The position numbers were made by a program, and so were the translations under genes. A model generated the notes under the pieces. That model was given only the letters and a program-made list of their open reading frames with translations, searched no databases and was not told the origin of the DNA. DNA of 35,060 bases from CAJQND01 sp051010055 (GTDB lineage: Bacteria; Pseudomonadota; Alphaproteobacteria; Rhizobiales; CAJQND01), in the NCBI GenBank assembly GCA_051010055.1, contig JBPCVY010000051.1:1-35060 (forward strand). The letters are read 5' to 3'. Below, in pieces: positions 6,554 through 15,022 of the stretch (position 1 is its first letter; each line of letters starts with the position of its first letter).

Positions 6554-8824
6554 TCAGTCACTTACTTTGACGCCGTGAGTTTTTGCGAACTCTGTAAGCC
6601 TCTCACGCACAGAATGATCCGGAAGATCTACAAGATCTTTAACCAATTCGCGGGCTTTATTTGCATCCAGCGAGCGGATCATTGTCTTTACCGGCCCCAC
6701 AGCAGCGGGCACCACCGATATTGAGCGCAAACCAAGGCCGATCAAGGCAATCGCCTCAAGCGGCTCTCCGGCAAGCTCCCCGCACACATTGACCGGCACA
6801 TTGTGATGTTTTGCCTGGCTGATGATTTCATCCATCAGTTTCAACACCACCGGTGACAGCGGGTCGTAGCGGTGGACCAGCTTTGGGTCAGCGCGGTCAT
6901 AGGCAAACAGGAACTGCATCAAATCGTTCGAACCAACCGATATGAAATCAGTAAGTGGCAAAAGCGCCGGCAACTGCCAGACCAGCGCAGGCACTTCGAT
7001 CATTGCGCCAACGAGCAGTTCGGTTGGTACTTCGTGGCCACGCGCGGCGATGAAGGCTTGTTCATGCTCAACAATTTCCCGGGCCCTGCGGAATTCATCC
7101 ACTTCGGCCACCATCGGGAACATGACAAGAAGCTTGCGCCCGCCAGCTGCCTTAATGAGTGCGCGAAGTTGCAGGCGCAACAGGGCCGGCCGGTCGAGCG
7201 CCATTCGAATGGCGCGCCAACCAAGGGCCGGATTCTCTTCCTTGACGTGGCTCAAATAGGGAAGAACTTTGTCAGCGCCGATATCGATGGTGCGGAAGAC
7301 AACCGGTTTATCGCCGGCCGCATCCAGTACGGCGCTGTAATGGGCAACCTGTTCATCCATGCGCGGGAATGATGAGGCAATCATGAATTGAAGCTCGGTG
7401 CGAAACAGCCCAATGCCATCAGCGCCGGTTTCGTTCAAGTGCGGAAGGTCCACAAGAAGCCCGGCATTGATGGAAATGCTGATTTCCTCGCCATCGGTGG
7501 TCACCGCAGGTTCATCGCGCAAGAGGGCAAATTGGGATTGTCGGCGAGCATAGAGCCGGACTTTGTCCACATAGGCATCTTCCACCGAAGATGGCGGGCG
7601 AATGTGGATTTCACCTGTTTGTCCATCAACAATAATGGGATCGCCGGTATCGGCAAGTTCGGTGATGTTTTCGATCTGCCCGACCATGGGAATACCGAGG
7701 GCCCGGGCAACGATTGTGACGTGCGAATTGCCGCCGCCTTCTTCAATCACCAAGCCGCGTATGCGCTCACGGTCATAGTCAAGCAACTCAGCAGGGCCCA
7801 TCGAGCCGGCGACCACAATTGCATCGCGCGGCAATTCTCCTGCCGCCGCCGTGCCCGTAACCCCGGCCAGAATGCGCAAAAGACGGTTCGCCAAATCGTC
7901 AAAATCATGCAACCGCTCTCGCAGATAGGGATCGCTGGAGCGCAAGAACCTCGCCCGGGTATCGGACTGTACGCGCTCAACCGCAGCCTCTGCGGTGAGG
8001 CCTGTGTCTACCGCCTCACCCAGCCGGCGTACCCACCCCCTGTCATGGGCAAACATGCGGTAGGATTCCAAAACTTCCTTATGTTCACCCACACGGGCCA
8101 AATCGTTGTCGAGGACCATACGGTCCACCGATGAGCGCAAGGTTTCAACCGCTTCATCAAGGCGGGTATGTTCAGCAGATAAATCTTCGGCAATCAGGTT
8201 CGTCACCATGACCCGGGGGCGGTGCAAAACCACATGGCCGAGCGCCAGCCCGTCGGCAAGCGCGGTTCCCGTAAAATGATGCGAGCGCACGTGGGCCACA
8301 TCAGCTTCAAACGCATCGGCCAGCTCATCAAGTTCGCCCGCTGCAATCACCTCGGCGAGAACCATCGCCGTGGTTTGCATTGCTTCCACTTCTTCTTCGG
8401 AATAGTTGCGCTGGGTTTGGTTTTGAACCGTCAGCACCCCAAGGGTGAGCCCTGCACGCAAGATCGGCACGCCGAGGAATGATTTGTAAATTTCCTCACC
8501 GGTTTCAGGCAAATATTTAAATGCCGGATGATTCTGCGCATCGGACAGATTCAGCGGTGCTGCATCTCCGGCAATGACACCCACCAGACCTTCGCCCACG
8601 TTCAGAGATGATTTGTGAACCGCCGCCCGGTTCAAACCCTCTGTGGCATAGAGCTCTAGCGCCCCGCCCGGGCGCATGACATAAATAGAGCACACCTCCG
8701 CCACCATGTTGGAGGCGATCAGTTTGGCGATTTTATCCAGGCGCGCCTGAGCCGTTTCCGGCTCCGCCATGACCTCGCGCAGCCGGCGTAGCAAGATACG
8801 CGGGCCAACGAGAGCAGGTTGCAT
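6554..8824 (-). CDS. ptsP: Phosphoenolpyruvate-protein phosphotransferase PtsP (EI-Ntr)
   Basis: First enzyme of the nitrogen-related phosphotransfer system. It takes phosphate from PEP and passes it to NPr, then EIIA-Ntr, to regulate metabolism rather than import sugar. The 756-residue protein has an N-terminal GAF domain (about residues 17-160), the PEP-utilizer N domain, the phosphohistidine domain with GGGNSHVTIVARALGIP (His368 is the expected phosphorylated residue), and the C-terminal PEP-binding barrel with NAGLLVDLPHLNETGADGIG and FFRTE-like segments, ending in the VCGELAGEP motif. The GAF domain separates it from sugar-PTS enzyme I. The ATG at 8824 is preceded by GGGGAGA. It follows lysC with a 109-bp spacer. 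Confidence 0.95.
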   Translation of the reverse strand: MQPALVGPRILLRRLREVMAEPETAQARLDKIAKLIASNMVAEVCSIYVMRPGGALELYATEGLNRAAVHKSSLNVGEGLVGVIAGDAAPLNLSDAQNHPAFKYLPETGEEIYKSFLGVPILRAGLTLGVLTVQNQTQRNYSEEEVEAMQTTAMVLAEVIAAGELDELADAFEADVAHVRSHHFTGTALADGLALGHVVLHRPRVMVTNLIAEDLSAEHTRLDEAVETLRSSVDRMVLDNDLARVGEHKEVLESYRMFAHDRGWVRRLGEAVDTGLTAEAAVERVQSDTRARFLRSSDPYLRERLHDFDDLANRLLRILAGVTGTAAAGELPRDAIVVAGSMGPAELLDYDRERIRGLVIEEGGGNSHVTIVARALGIPMVGQIENITELADTGDPIIVDGQTGEIHIRPPSSVEDAYVDKVRLYARRQSQFALLRDEPAVTTDGEEISISINAGLLVDLPHLNETGADGIGLFRTELQFMIASSFPRMDEQVAHYSAVLDAAGDKPVVFRTIDIGADKVLPYLSHVKEENPALGWRAIRMALDRPALLRLQLRALIKAAGGRKLLVMFPMVAEVDEFRRAREIVEHEQAFIAARGHEVPTELLVGAMIEVPALVWQLPALLPLTDFISVGSNDLMQFLFAYDRADPKLVHRYDPLSPVVLKLMDEIISQAKHHNVPVNVCGELAGEPLEAIALIGLGLRSISVVPAAVGPVKTMIRSLDANKARELVKDLVDLPDHSVRERLTEFAKTHGVKVSD

Positions 8825-8847
8825 CAGCGCGTATCTCCCCGTTTACG

Positions 8848-8867
8848 GATGGCGGTTACGGGCCATC
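8848..8867 (-). promoter_or_regulatory. Hairpin between lysC and ptsP
   Basis: A 6-bp GC-rich stem GATGGC/GCCATC with an 8-nt loop in the 109-bp spacer, upstream of the ptsP ribosome-binding site. No T tract follows it on the transcribed strand, so termination is unlikely. It may be a processing or leader structure. Confidence 0.3.
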
Positions 8868-8933
8868 GTTCCCTGGGCCCTGTTCCGCGCCACCGGTGCC
8901 AGCACATTATGACATGCTCATTCAGGCGCATGA

Positions 8934-10193
8934 TTAATCAGCATCCAATCCATACGCCGAGTGCAACGAGCGCAGCGCCAATTCCGTGTAGGCCGAATCA
9001 ATCAAGATGCTCACTTTGATCTCGGATGTGGTAATGGCTTGGATATTGATACCTTTGTCGGCCAGAACCCGGAACATCTTGGCGGCAACACCGGCATGTG
9101 AGCGCATACCGATGCCGATAACGGACACTTTGACGACATTAGTCGACCCTTTGAGGTCTTCATACTTGATGTCGTCGCGTGCAGCTTCGATCACCGCCAG
9201 CGCCCGGTCGAGATCGTTTTCACCAACAGTAAATGTCATGTCCGTTGTCTTACCATCGGCAGAGACGTTTTGGACAATCATGTCGACATTGATTTCACTT
9301 TCAGACAGCGGGCCGAAAATCCCCGCCGCAACACCAGGCTTATCCTTCACATTCGTCAGGGTAACCTTGGCCTCGTTGCGCGAATAGGCTATGCCGCTTA
9401 CTACTTCTTGTTCCACTATATCTTCCTCATCGCAAACAAGCGTTCCCGGGCCGATTCCGCCGGACACATTCTGGCTCGGATCATCGGGAGCCGCAAAACT
9501 CGACCGCACCCTGAGCGGCACCCTGTTAATCATGGCGAGTTCCACCGAGCGGGTTTGGAGCACCTTGGCGCCAAGCGATGCCATTTCCAGCATTTCCTCA
9601 TAGGAAATCCGCTCAAGCTTTTGTGCCGAGGCAACAATGCGCGGATCGGTGGTGAAGACGCCATCCACATCGGTATATATATCACAACGCGCATTCAATG
9701 CAGCCGCCAGCGCCACCGCTGACGTGTCTGAACCGCCACGCCCCAGGGTCGCGATTCGGTTGTCTGGCCCCAGGCCCTGAAAACCTGCAACCACGGCAAC
9801 CTGGCCATCATCCATGCGGCGGGCGATTTCTTCTGCTTCAATCGACTGAATGCGGGCGGCCCCATGAACATCATCTGTGCGGATGGGAATTTGCCAGCCC
9901 TGCCATGAACGAGCCTGAACGCCCATGCCCTGCAAAACAATAGCCAAAAGGCCTGCTGTGATTTGCTCGCCTGACGCCACAACCGCATCATACTCACGCG
10001 CATCATGCATGGCGCTTGCCTCGCGCGTCCACTTTACAAGCTGGTCCGTGTGCCCCGCCATGGCGGAGACAGCAACAGCAACCCTGTTGCCGGCGGCAAC
10101 TTCACGTTCAACATGGCGGGCAACGTTGCGGATACGGTCCAGATCCGCAACAGAAGTACCACCGAATTTCATGACCAAACGGCCGTTTGACAT
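8934..10193 (-). CDS. lysC: Aspartate kinase (aspartokinase)
   Basis: Phosphorylates aspartate, the first step to lysine, threonine, methionine and diaminopimelate. The 419-residue protein has the kinase signature VMKFGGTSVADLDRI near residues 7-21, GRGGSDTSAVALAAAL near 165, and two C-terminal ACT domains (about 270-419) that normally bind lysine or threonine for feedback inhibition. The open frame extends to 10256, but family members begin only a few residues before KFGGTS, so the ATG at 10193 was chosen. It is monofunctional, with no fused homoserine dehydrogenase. It is divergent from ubiG and heads a minus-strand run into ptsP. I saw no recognisable lysine riboswitch in the 152-bp divergent region. 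Confidence 0.95.
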   Translation of the reverse strand: MSNGRLVMKFGGTSVADLDRIRNVARHVEREVAAGNRVAVAVSAMAGHTDQLVKWTREASAMHDAREYDAVVASGEQITAGLLAIVLQGMGVQARSWQGWQIPIRTDDVHGAARIQSIEAEEIARRMDDGQVAVVAGFQGLGPDNRIATLGRGGSDTSAVALAAALNARCDIYTDVDGVFTTDPRIVASAQKLERISYEEMLEMASLGAKVLQTRSVELAMINRVPLRVRSSFAAPDDPSQNVSGGIGPGTLVCDEEDIVEQEVVSGIAYSRNEAKVTLTNVKDKPGVAAGIFGPLSESEINVDMIVQNVSADGKTTDMTFTVGENDLDRALAVIEAARDDIKYEDLKGSTNVVKVSVIGIGMRSHAGVAAKMFRVLADKGINIQAITTSEIKVSILIDSAYTELALRSLHSAYGLDAD

Positions 10194-10345
10194 AACCACG
10201 CGTCCAATTTGAGCGATATTCCACCAATCCAATAGGAAAACGCTGCGTAAACTCAAAATAAATTGCGCTGGGACTAGAACTCCGACCCCGGCGCGCGGTA
10301 CTCATACGCGTGAGACCTTTCCGATGCAATAAGAAGAACTGAAAA

Positions 10346-11125
10346 GTGGCCCGCAAATTGAAGACAGCCGCAACGGCCAGAAGCGAACCGGCGCCAGCAA
10401 GCGTGGATCCGGCTGAAGTTGAGAAATTTTCTCAGATCGCCGCTGAATGGTGGGACCCGCATGGCAAGTTCGGTGTTTTGCACAAATTCAACCCTGTGCG
10501 CCTGTCTTTTATCCGCACTGCGCTTGTGAGCCACTTTGAACGGGATGGCGATTCACGGCGCCCCCTGGAAGGGTTGAGCATTCTTGATATTGGCTGCGGC
10601 GGCGGGCTTTTGTGCGAGCCAATGGCGCGGCTTGGGGCTGATGTCACTGGTATTGATCCATCGGAAAAGAATATCAAAACCGCATCCGTGCATGCCGGTG
10701 AAAAGGAATTGCCGGTTACCTATCTGGCGCAATCTGCAGAAGAGCTTGCCGCCTCCGGCGCCCAATATGATGTGGTGCTCAATATGGAGGTTATTGAGCA
10801 TGTGGCAGATGTTGACATATTCATGAACGCCTGCTGCACCTTGGTAAAATCGGGCGGGCTAATGTTCGTTGCCACCATCAACCGAACACTCAAATCGTTC
10901 GGGCTGGCGATTATAGGCGCAGAATACGTGCTTGGCTGGCTGCCGAAAGGCACCCACCAATGGGAAAAGTTCCTCACACCGGAAGAAATCACCCGATATC
11001 TTTCAACCTCCGGCATGAGAGTGAAGGAAAGAGAAGGGGTGATTTACAACCCGCTCACGCGCGAATGGCGGCCAAGCCGCGACACCAGCGTCAATTATAT
11101 GATTTTGGCTGAAAAGCCCCGTTAG
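10346..11125 (+). CDS. ubiG: Ubiquinone biosynthesis O-methyltransferase UbiG
   Basis: Class I SAM methyltransferase that carries out both O-methylation steps of ubiquinone synthesis. The 259-residue protein shows VEKFSQIAAEWWDPHGKFGVLHKFNPVR, a block specific to UbiG, then SAM motif I LDIGCGGGLLCEPMARLGA near residue 79 and the conserved NMEVIEHVADV near 148. The C-terminal WEKFLTPEEI segment also matches UbiG. The start is a GTG at 10346 with AAGAAG upstream; no in-frame ATG fits better. Its stop overlaps the stop of the convergent DUF1178 gene by four bases. Confidence 0.95.
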   Translation: MARKLKTAATARSEPAPASVDPAEVEKFSQIAAEWWDPHGKFGVLHKFNPVRLSFIRTALVSHFERDGDSRRPLEGLSILDIGCGGGLLCEPMARLGADVTGIDPSEKNIKTASVHAGEKELPVTYLAQSAEELAASGAQYDVVLNMEVIEHVADVDIFMNACCTLVKSGGLMFVATINRTLKSFGLAIIGAEYVLGWLPKGTHQWEKFLTPEEITRYLSTSGMRVKEREGVIYNPLTREWRPSRDTSVNYMILAEKPR

Positions 11126-11565
11126 TTCTGTTCTTCAGGCAGAACCGGCAACGCGAAGGTTTCTATACCATCGTCCTTCAGTTCACGGACTTCCTCTGAG
11201 GAAGCTTCCCCGTAAACGCTACGATCGCTCGTTTCATCTTCGTGGATCTTGCGGGCCTCTTCGGCAAAACGCGGACCTACATACTCGGCATTTTCCTCAA
11301 CTTGCCGGCGCAATTCGCGCATCATGTCAGCCAGCTTCCCGGAAGAGCCATGCTTTCCGCTTGTCAGCACTTTTTGGGGCTTTTCTTCTTTTTTATTGGA
11401 TTTTGTGGAGACACCCGGCGCCATCAATGCCTTGGTGACATTTGTGGAACCGCAAAACGGACACTGCACCACGCCAACAATTGTCTGTTCTTCATAAACT
11501 TCAGACGACGCAAACCAAGCGTCGAAATTGTGATCAAAATCGCAAATAAGATCATATTTAATCAT
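11122..11565 (-). CDS. DUF1178 family protein
   Basis: A 147-residue protein of unknown function. DUF1178 members begin MIxYxLxCxxxHxFxxWF, seen here as MIKYDLICDFDHNFDAWF, followed by a CPFCGS knuckle. Cys8, His12, Cys35 and Cys38 could form a zinc site resembling the FmdB-type zinc ribbon; this is inference. The rest is charged and helical (REVRELKDDGIE near the C-terminus). Its ATG overlaps the upstream amidase stop as ATGA, so the two are probably translationally coupled. Confidence 0.9.
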   Translation of the reverse strand: MIKYDLICDFDHNFDAWFASSEVYEEQTIVGVVQCPFCGSTNVTKALMAPGVSTKSNKKEEKPQKVLTSGKHGSSGKLADMMRELRRQVEENAEYVGPRFAEEARKIHEDETSDRSVYGEASSEEVRELKDDGIETFALPVLPEEQN

Positions 11566-12431
11566 TGCACCGCCTCTAGCGTTCCCAGCACCGCATCGCC
11601 CGTTAGGTCAAATGATCTGTCATGAGACAGGGACGGTATGCGCGCTCGCGATTGAGTGACCAAGTTTATATCAATTTCTGCACTTAATATACATGGTTTT
11701 TTTTCACCCTCGAACAGAATGTCGCCCCACGGGGATATAATCAGGCTGTGACCGAAAGTTTCGCGGCCATTTTCGTGGTGGCCAGCTTGCGCCGCCGCGA
11801 AAATAAAACAACCCGTTTCAATGGCGCGCGATCTTAAAAGCACATGCCAATGGGCTTCGCCCGTGGGCCTTGTAAAGGCCGAAGGAACGGTGATGAACTT
11901 AGCACCGGCTTTGGCCAATTGTCGATAGAGATCCGGAAAGCGTAAATCATAGCAAACTGTTAGCCCGAGCGGGGCCCATGGCAGTCCGGTCAAAACCGCC
12001 TTTGAACCGGGGCGGTAATTTTTCGATTCCCGGTAGCGCTCGCCATTTGGAAGGTCCACATCGAACATGTGAATCTTGTCGTACTGAGCGCGCAATGACC
12101 CATCGGGCGCAAAAAGGAACGAGCGGTTGGCCACTTTGTCCGGGGCAACGCGAATGGCAAGCGATCCAATGTTCAGCCAGATTTTAAGATCAGCAGCCAG
12201 CGCACCGAATGCGGCAACGCCCAAATCGTCTTCCTGGGGAACGGTAACCTCAAACAAACGCCTTGAGGAAGTTTCCATGAGGTGTGTAGTTTCAGGGGTT
12301 GAAACAAATTCTGCGCCGCCGCGCACTGCATCCCCGATGAGATCGCTCGCTTGCGCGATGTTTTTCTCAATGTGGCGGCCAGCGCACATTTGCACCAGTG
12401 CAGCGGTGAAAACTTCGCCACCGGGTTTCAT
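11562..12431 (-). CDS. Carbon-nitrogen hydrolase family protein (Nit1-like amidase)
   Basis: Nitrilase-superfamily amidase of 289 residues. The Glu-Lys-Cys triad is visible: Glu47 in STPETTH, Lys near 119 in YDKIHMFDVDL, and Cys160 in GLTVCYDLRFPDLYRQL. The closest family by motif is the Nit1/NitFhit branch, whose studied members hydrolyse deaminated glutathione, a metabolite-repair activity; omega-amidase is the main alternative. Proposed role: cytosolic damage repair, by family only. It lies 41 bp after comF on the same strand and overlaps the DUF1178 start by four bases, suggesting a comF-amidase-DUF1178 operon. Confidence 0.9.
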   Translation of the reverse strand: MKPGGEVFTAALVQMCAGRHIEKNIAQASDLIGDAVRGGAEFVSTPETTHLMETSSRRLFEVTVPQEDDLGVAAFGALAADLKIWLNIGSLAIRVAPDKVANRSFLFAPDGSLRAQYDKIHMFDVDLPNGERYRESKNYRPGSKAVLTGLPWAPLGLTVCYDLRFPDLYRQLAKAGAKFITVPSAFTRPTGEAHWHVLLRSRAIETGCFIFAAAQAGHHENGRETFGHSLIISPWGDILFEGEKKPCILSAEIDINLVTQSRARIPSLSHDRSFDLTGDAVLGTLEAVQ

Positions 12432-12472
12432 AACAACACACTCATCCCTGCTTCGCCGTTTCGTTACCGCTT

Positions 12473-13237
12473 CTATATATCCATTGCGGCGGGCCGGACC
12501 ACAAGGGCAAACACAAGAATGTCAACCTGCGCTGCGCCTGCCGACAACAGCTCATCAGCGCACGCCTTTGCAGTTGTTCCGGTGGTGAGCACATCATCGA
12601 TCAGCAAAATATTGCTGCCGGCAATCTCCAAAAACGCTTTTTCGGGCACTTTGAAAGCCCCGCGCAGATTACGCCGCCTGTCTTTTGCTCTGAGGCCCAC
12701 CTGGGGGCGGGTTGGTTTGACACGCGCCAGAATATCAGGCCGGCACGGCGCATCTGTGTCCCGGGCAAGGCGGTGTGCAAGCAGGGCAGACTGGTTGAAC
12801 CGGCGCCGCCACAACCGTGCCCTGTGCAAGGGAACCGGCACCATAAAGCGGGCATTATTTATAAGCTCAGCGCCCGCGCGCGCCATCATTGCCGCCATCA
12901 TGCGCCCCGCATAGTGCTGGTCGCGGTACTTGAGGGCATGGACAAGAATGCGGGCGTGCTCGTCAAACTGAACAGCGGCGCGCGCCCTTTTCCATGCCGG
13001 TGGATTGGCAAGCGCTGCCGCGCCGATAATGTCATCGCCGGGATCATAGGGAAAAGGCACACCAGTGCGCGGGCAAAGAGGCGGCTCGATGATGGTGAGA
13101 TTCTGCCAGCACGCCGGACACGCGCCACCATGGCTGCCAGCATCTTCGTGCCACATAAGGCACTTGGGCGGCGCCAGCAGATTTGCTGCCAGCGCACTGA
13201 GGCTCGTTCCCAGCCCGGATGAGAAAAACGATCCCAT
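12473..13237 (-). CDS. ComF family protein
   Basis: Phosphoribosyltransferase-fold protein of 254 residues related to ComF/GntX, linked in some bacteria to DNA uptake. The C-terminal PRPP-binding motif NILLIDDVLTTGTTAKACAD lies near residues 208-227, with VPVPLHRARLWRRRFNQS near 130. The N-terminal zinc knuckle is unusual: family members carry two CxxC pairs, whereas here the first reads KCLMWH, so one Cys is missing and a nearby His may replace it; the second pair is CPAC. The frame is open to 13375, but that would overlap the divergent gene. The ATG at 13237 has CTGGA upstream and is preferred. Confidence 0.87.
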   Translation of the reverse strand: MGSFFSSGLGTSLSALAANLLAPPKCLMWHEDAGSHGGACPACWQNLTIIEPPLCPRTGVPFPYDPGDDIIGAAALANPPAWKRARAAVQFDEHARILVHALKYRDQHYAGRMMAAMMARAGAELINNARFMVPVPLHRARLWRRRFNQSALLAHRLARDTDAPCRPDILARVKPTRPQVGLRAKDRRRNLRGAFKVPEKAFLEIAGSNILLIDDVLTTGTTAKACADELLSAGAAQVDILVFALVVRPAAMDI

Positions 13238-13344
13238 ATTAATTCCAGGCATTACAAAGTACCGCACCACCATGGTGCACTTTCCAACAATATAGATGCA
13301 AGCCTTGCGTTGACCGGCACGGCGCGGGCGCGCCATAAAGCGCC

Positions 13345-14247
13345 ATGAGTAAATCGGCAACATCACCCCCTGCACTTTTTGATCGGGCGCTTCTGCGCAA
13401 ACGGCGTGAAAAGTACCTGAGGGCCGCCCCCGACTTTATTGACAGGTTCCTGGCGGTAGAATTTGCTGACAGGCTGTCCCTCATCAACCGTTCATTTGAA
13501 ACAGTGCTAGTAACGCGTTGCGTTCCAGGGCTTGTCGGGAAAATGCGGGTATCGGCACTGATGGAAAATGTGCATGTGATGGACTATGCGGCCAACTGCC
13601 CTGATGCCGACATTGCAGGTGATGAGGAATGGCTGCCATTTGCCAACGAAAAGCTTTCATGCATCCTGTCACCACTCACCTTGCAGTTTGTGAATGATTT
13701 GCCTGGCGCATTGTTACAGGCACGCCGGGCCATGGCGCCTGATGGCCTGTTCATAGGAGCCATGCTGGGCGGGAGCACCTTGAACGAGCTTCGCGATTGT
13801 TTGCTGCAGGCCGAAGGTGAGCTTGGTGCAGGCGTCAGCCCGCGGGTTGCCCCCTTCACCGATGTGCGCGATGGCGGAGCATTGTTGCAGCGGGCAGGAT
13901 TTGCTCTACCGGTGGCAGACAGTGACACACTTACTGTGCGCTATGGCTCGATAATCGCGCTGATGAAGGATTTGCGCCATCTCGGGTGGGCCAACGCGCT
14001 TGCCGGCAGAACCCGCGGTATTTTGCGCAGGGATGTTTTGGCGCGCGTTGCAGAACTTTACGCAGAACGCTACAGCGATGGCGACGGCAAGCTGCGTGCA
14101 ACATTTCAGATTGTCTGGCTAACCGGTTGGGCGCCCCATGAGAGCCAGCAAAAACCGCTCAAGCCCGGCAGCGCAAAAGCACGGCTCGCCGATGCCCTGG
14201 GCGCGGCGGAGCAAAAACTATCAAATTCTGTGAGTGATGAGGACTAA
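13345..14247 (+). CDS. Methyltransferase-fold protein, BioC/NDUFAF5-like
   Basis: A 300-residue protein related to the alphaproteobacterial counterpart of mitochondrial NDUFAF5, a complex I assembly factor with a methyltransferase fold that hydroxylates an arginine. The block LFDRALLRKRREKYLRAAPDF at the start and the post-I segments LPFANEKLSCILSPLTLQFVNDLPGAL and MAPDGLFIGAMLGGSTLNELRD are typical of the family. The SAM-binding glycine motif is badly degenerate: family members have a LDLGxxxG-like stretch, here VLVTRCVPGLVGK near residue 52. It could therefore bind a different ligand or be structural. It is divergent from comF, about 107 bp apart, a common alphaproteobacterial neighbourhood. 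Confidence 0.82.
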   Translation: MSKSATSPPALFDRALLRKRREKYLRAAPDFIDRFLAVEFADRLSLINRSFETVLVTRCVPGLVGKMRVSALMENVHVMDYAANCPDADIAGDEEWLPFANEKLSCILSPLTLQFVNDLPGALLQARRAMAPDGLFIGAMLGGSTLNELRDCLLQAEGELGAGVSPRVAPFTDVRDGGALLQRAGFALPVADSDTLTVRYGSIIALMKDLRHLGWANALAGRTRGILRRDVLARVAELYAERYSDGDGKLRATFQIVWLTGWAPHESQQKPLKPGSAKARLADALGAAEQKLSNSVSDED

Positions 14248-14256
14248 CACGCGGAC

Positions 14257-14457
14257 TTACGAGTCCGCCATTGCCCCTGCAACTTTCTGGTACAATTCGA
14301 CAAGCACCACTTCGCCCAATGACCATATGGTTGTGGCAACCGCCAGCGCCACACCGGCGGAAATAAGGCCATATTCAATCGCCGTTGCACCGTCTTTGGC
14401 GCCGGGAAAACGTTTCCTGGCGGAATTGACCGTTTTGGCAATCAACTTCCCAATCAT
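14257..14457 (-). CDS. Flp family type IVb pilin
   Basis: A 66-residue pilin precursor. A basic leader (residues 1-23, ending KDG) is followed by ATAIEYGLISAGVALA, the prepilin-peptidase cleavage site (after Gly23) and the invariant Glu5/Tyr6 of mature Flp pilins. The hydrophobic helix then spans about residues 26-52. GGAG sits seven bases before the start, so it should be well translated. No tad, cpa or rcp assembly genes are nearby; in alphaproteobacteria such genes are often elsewhere. It lies between mutT and the convergent methyltransferase-like gene. Confidence 0.9.
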   Translation of the reverse strand: MIGKLIAKTVNSARKRFPGAKDGATAIEYGLISAGVALAVATTIWSLGEVVLVELYQKVAGAMADS

Positions 14458-14480
14458 CTCCGGCTCCTCTGTTTGACGGC

Positions 14481-14900
14481 CTAAAGCGCATCAATGAGGT
14501 GTGCAATCAATGGCTCGTCTGCTGGCGGCATCGCAAATTCCCTGAGACGCAAGGGCTTGACCCATTTCATCTCCTGGCTTTCGCGGCCTATGGCGGTTCC
14601 GCTCCATCTTCTGCACACATAGAGCGGCATCAGAAGATGGAAGTCTTTGTAGGCGTGGCTTGCGAACGTCAACGGCGCCAGGCAGGCGGCGGTAACATCG
14701 ATACCAAGCTCTTCGGCGAGTTCGCGGATGAGTGCCAATTCAGGAGTTTCACCCGGCTCAACCTTGCCGCCAGGAAACTCCCATAGTCCAGCCATCGATT
14801 TTCCAACTGGACGTCTTGTAATCAGCACCCGCCCGTCCGGATCAATCAGCGCACACGCTGCGACCAGCAGAAGACCCTTGCCTTTATCGTTGCAAATCAT
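14481..14900 (-). CDS. mutT: Nudix hydrolase MutT (8-oxo-dGTP diphosphatase)
   Basis: Cleans the nucleotide pool by hydrolysing 8-oxo-dGTP to the monophosphate, avoiding A-to-C transversions. The 139-residue protein has a complete Nudix box at residues 45-67: G45, E51, R59-E60-L61, E63-E64, G66-I67. The preceding GKSMAGLWEFPGGK is typical of MutT rather than other Nudix enzymes. A longer frame begins with TTG at 14912; the ATG at 14900 was chosen. It follows argJ after 122 bp and precedes the Flp pilin gene by only 23 bp. Confidence 0.92.
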   Translation of the reverse strand: MICNDKGKGLLLVAACALIDPDGRVLITRRPVGKSMAGLWEFPGGKVEPGETPELALIRELAEELGIDVTAACLAPLTFASHAYKDFHLLMPLYVCRRWSGTAIGRESQEMKWVKPLRLREFAMPPADEPLIAHLIDAL

Positions 14901-14947
14901 GATCGACCACAAAAGTTAACAAGCCACTATGGAATGGGGCGTACAAA

Positions 14948-14961
14948 GCCCTTTTTCGGGC
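14948..14961 (-). terminator. Small hairpin after argJ, possible weak terminator
   Basis: On the argJ strand the sequence folds as GCCC-gaaaaa-GGGC followed by TTTG, about 60 bp after the argJ stop. The stem is only four pairs and the T run short, so termination would be partial at best. Confidence 0.3.
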
Positions 14962-15022
14962 AAATTACACATAAGGTTAAGAGGTGATAAACCGCAGAAA
15001 TTTGCGAAAATTTGACTCAAAA

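Noticed and set aside
7388..8134. 248-codon open frame on the plus strand
   Set aside because: It lies wholly opposite ptsP, whose domains and motifs are complete. The translation has no recognisable domain and is a shadow of GC-rich coding sequence.
10194..10345. Lysine riboswitch upstream of lysC
   Set aside because: The 152-bp divergent region is too short and shows no recognisable lysine-riboswitch core.
12351..12914. 187-codon open frame on the plus strand
   Set aside because: Antisense to comF and the amidase start; both minus genes have intact catalytic motifs.
13238..13375. N-terminal extension of comF to 13375
   Set aside because: It would overlap the divergent methyltransferase-like gene, has no family resemblance, and a ribosome-binding site favours 13237.
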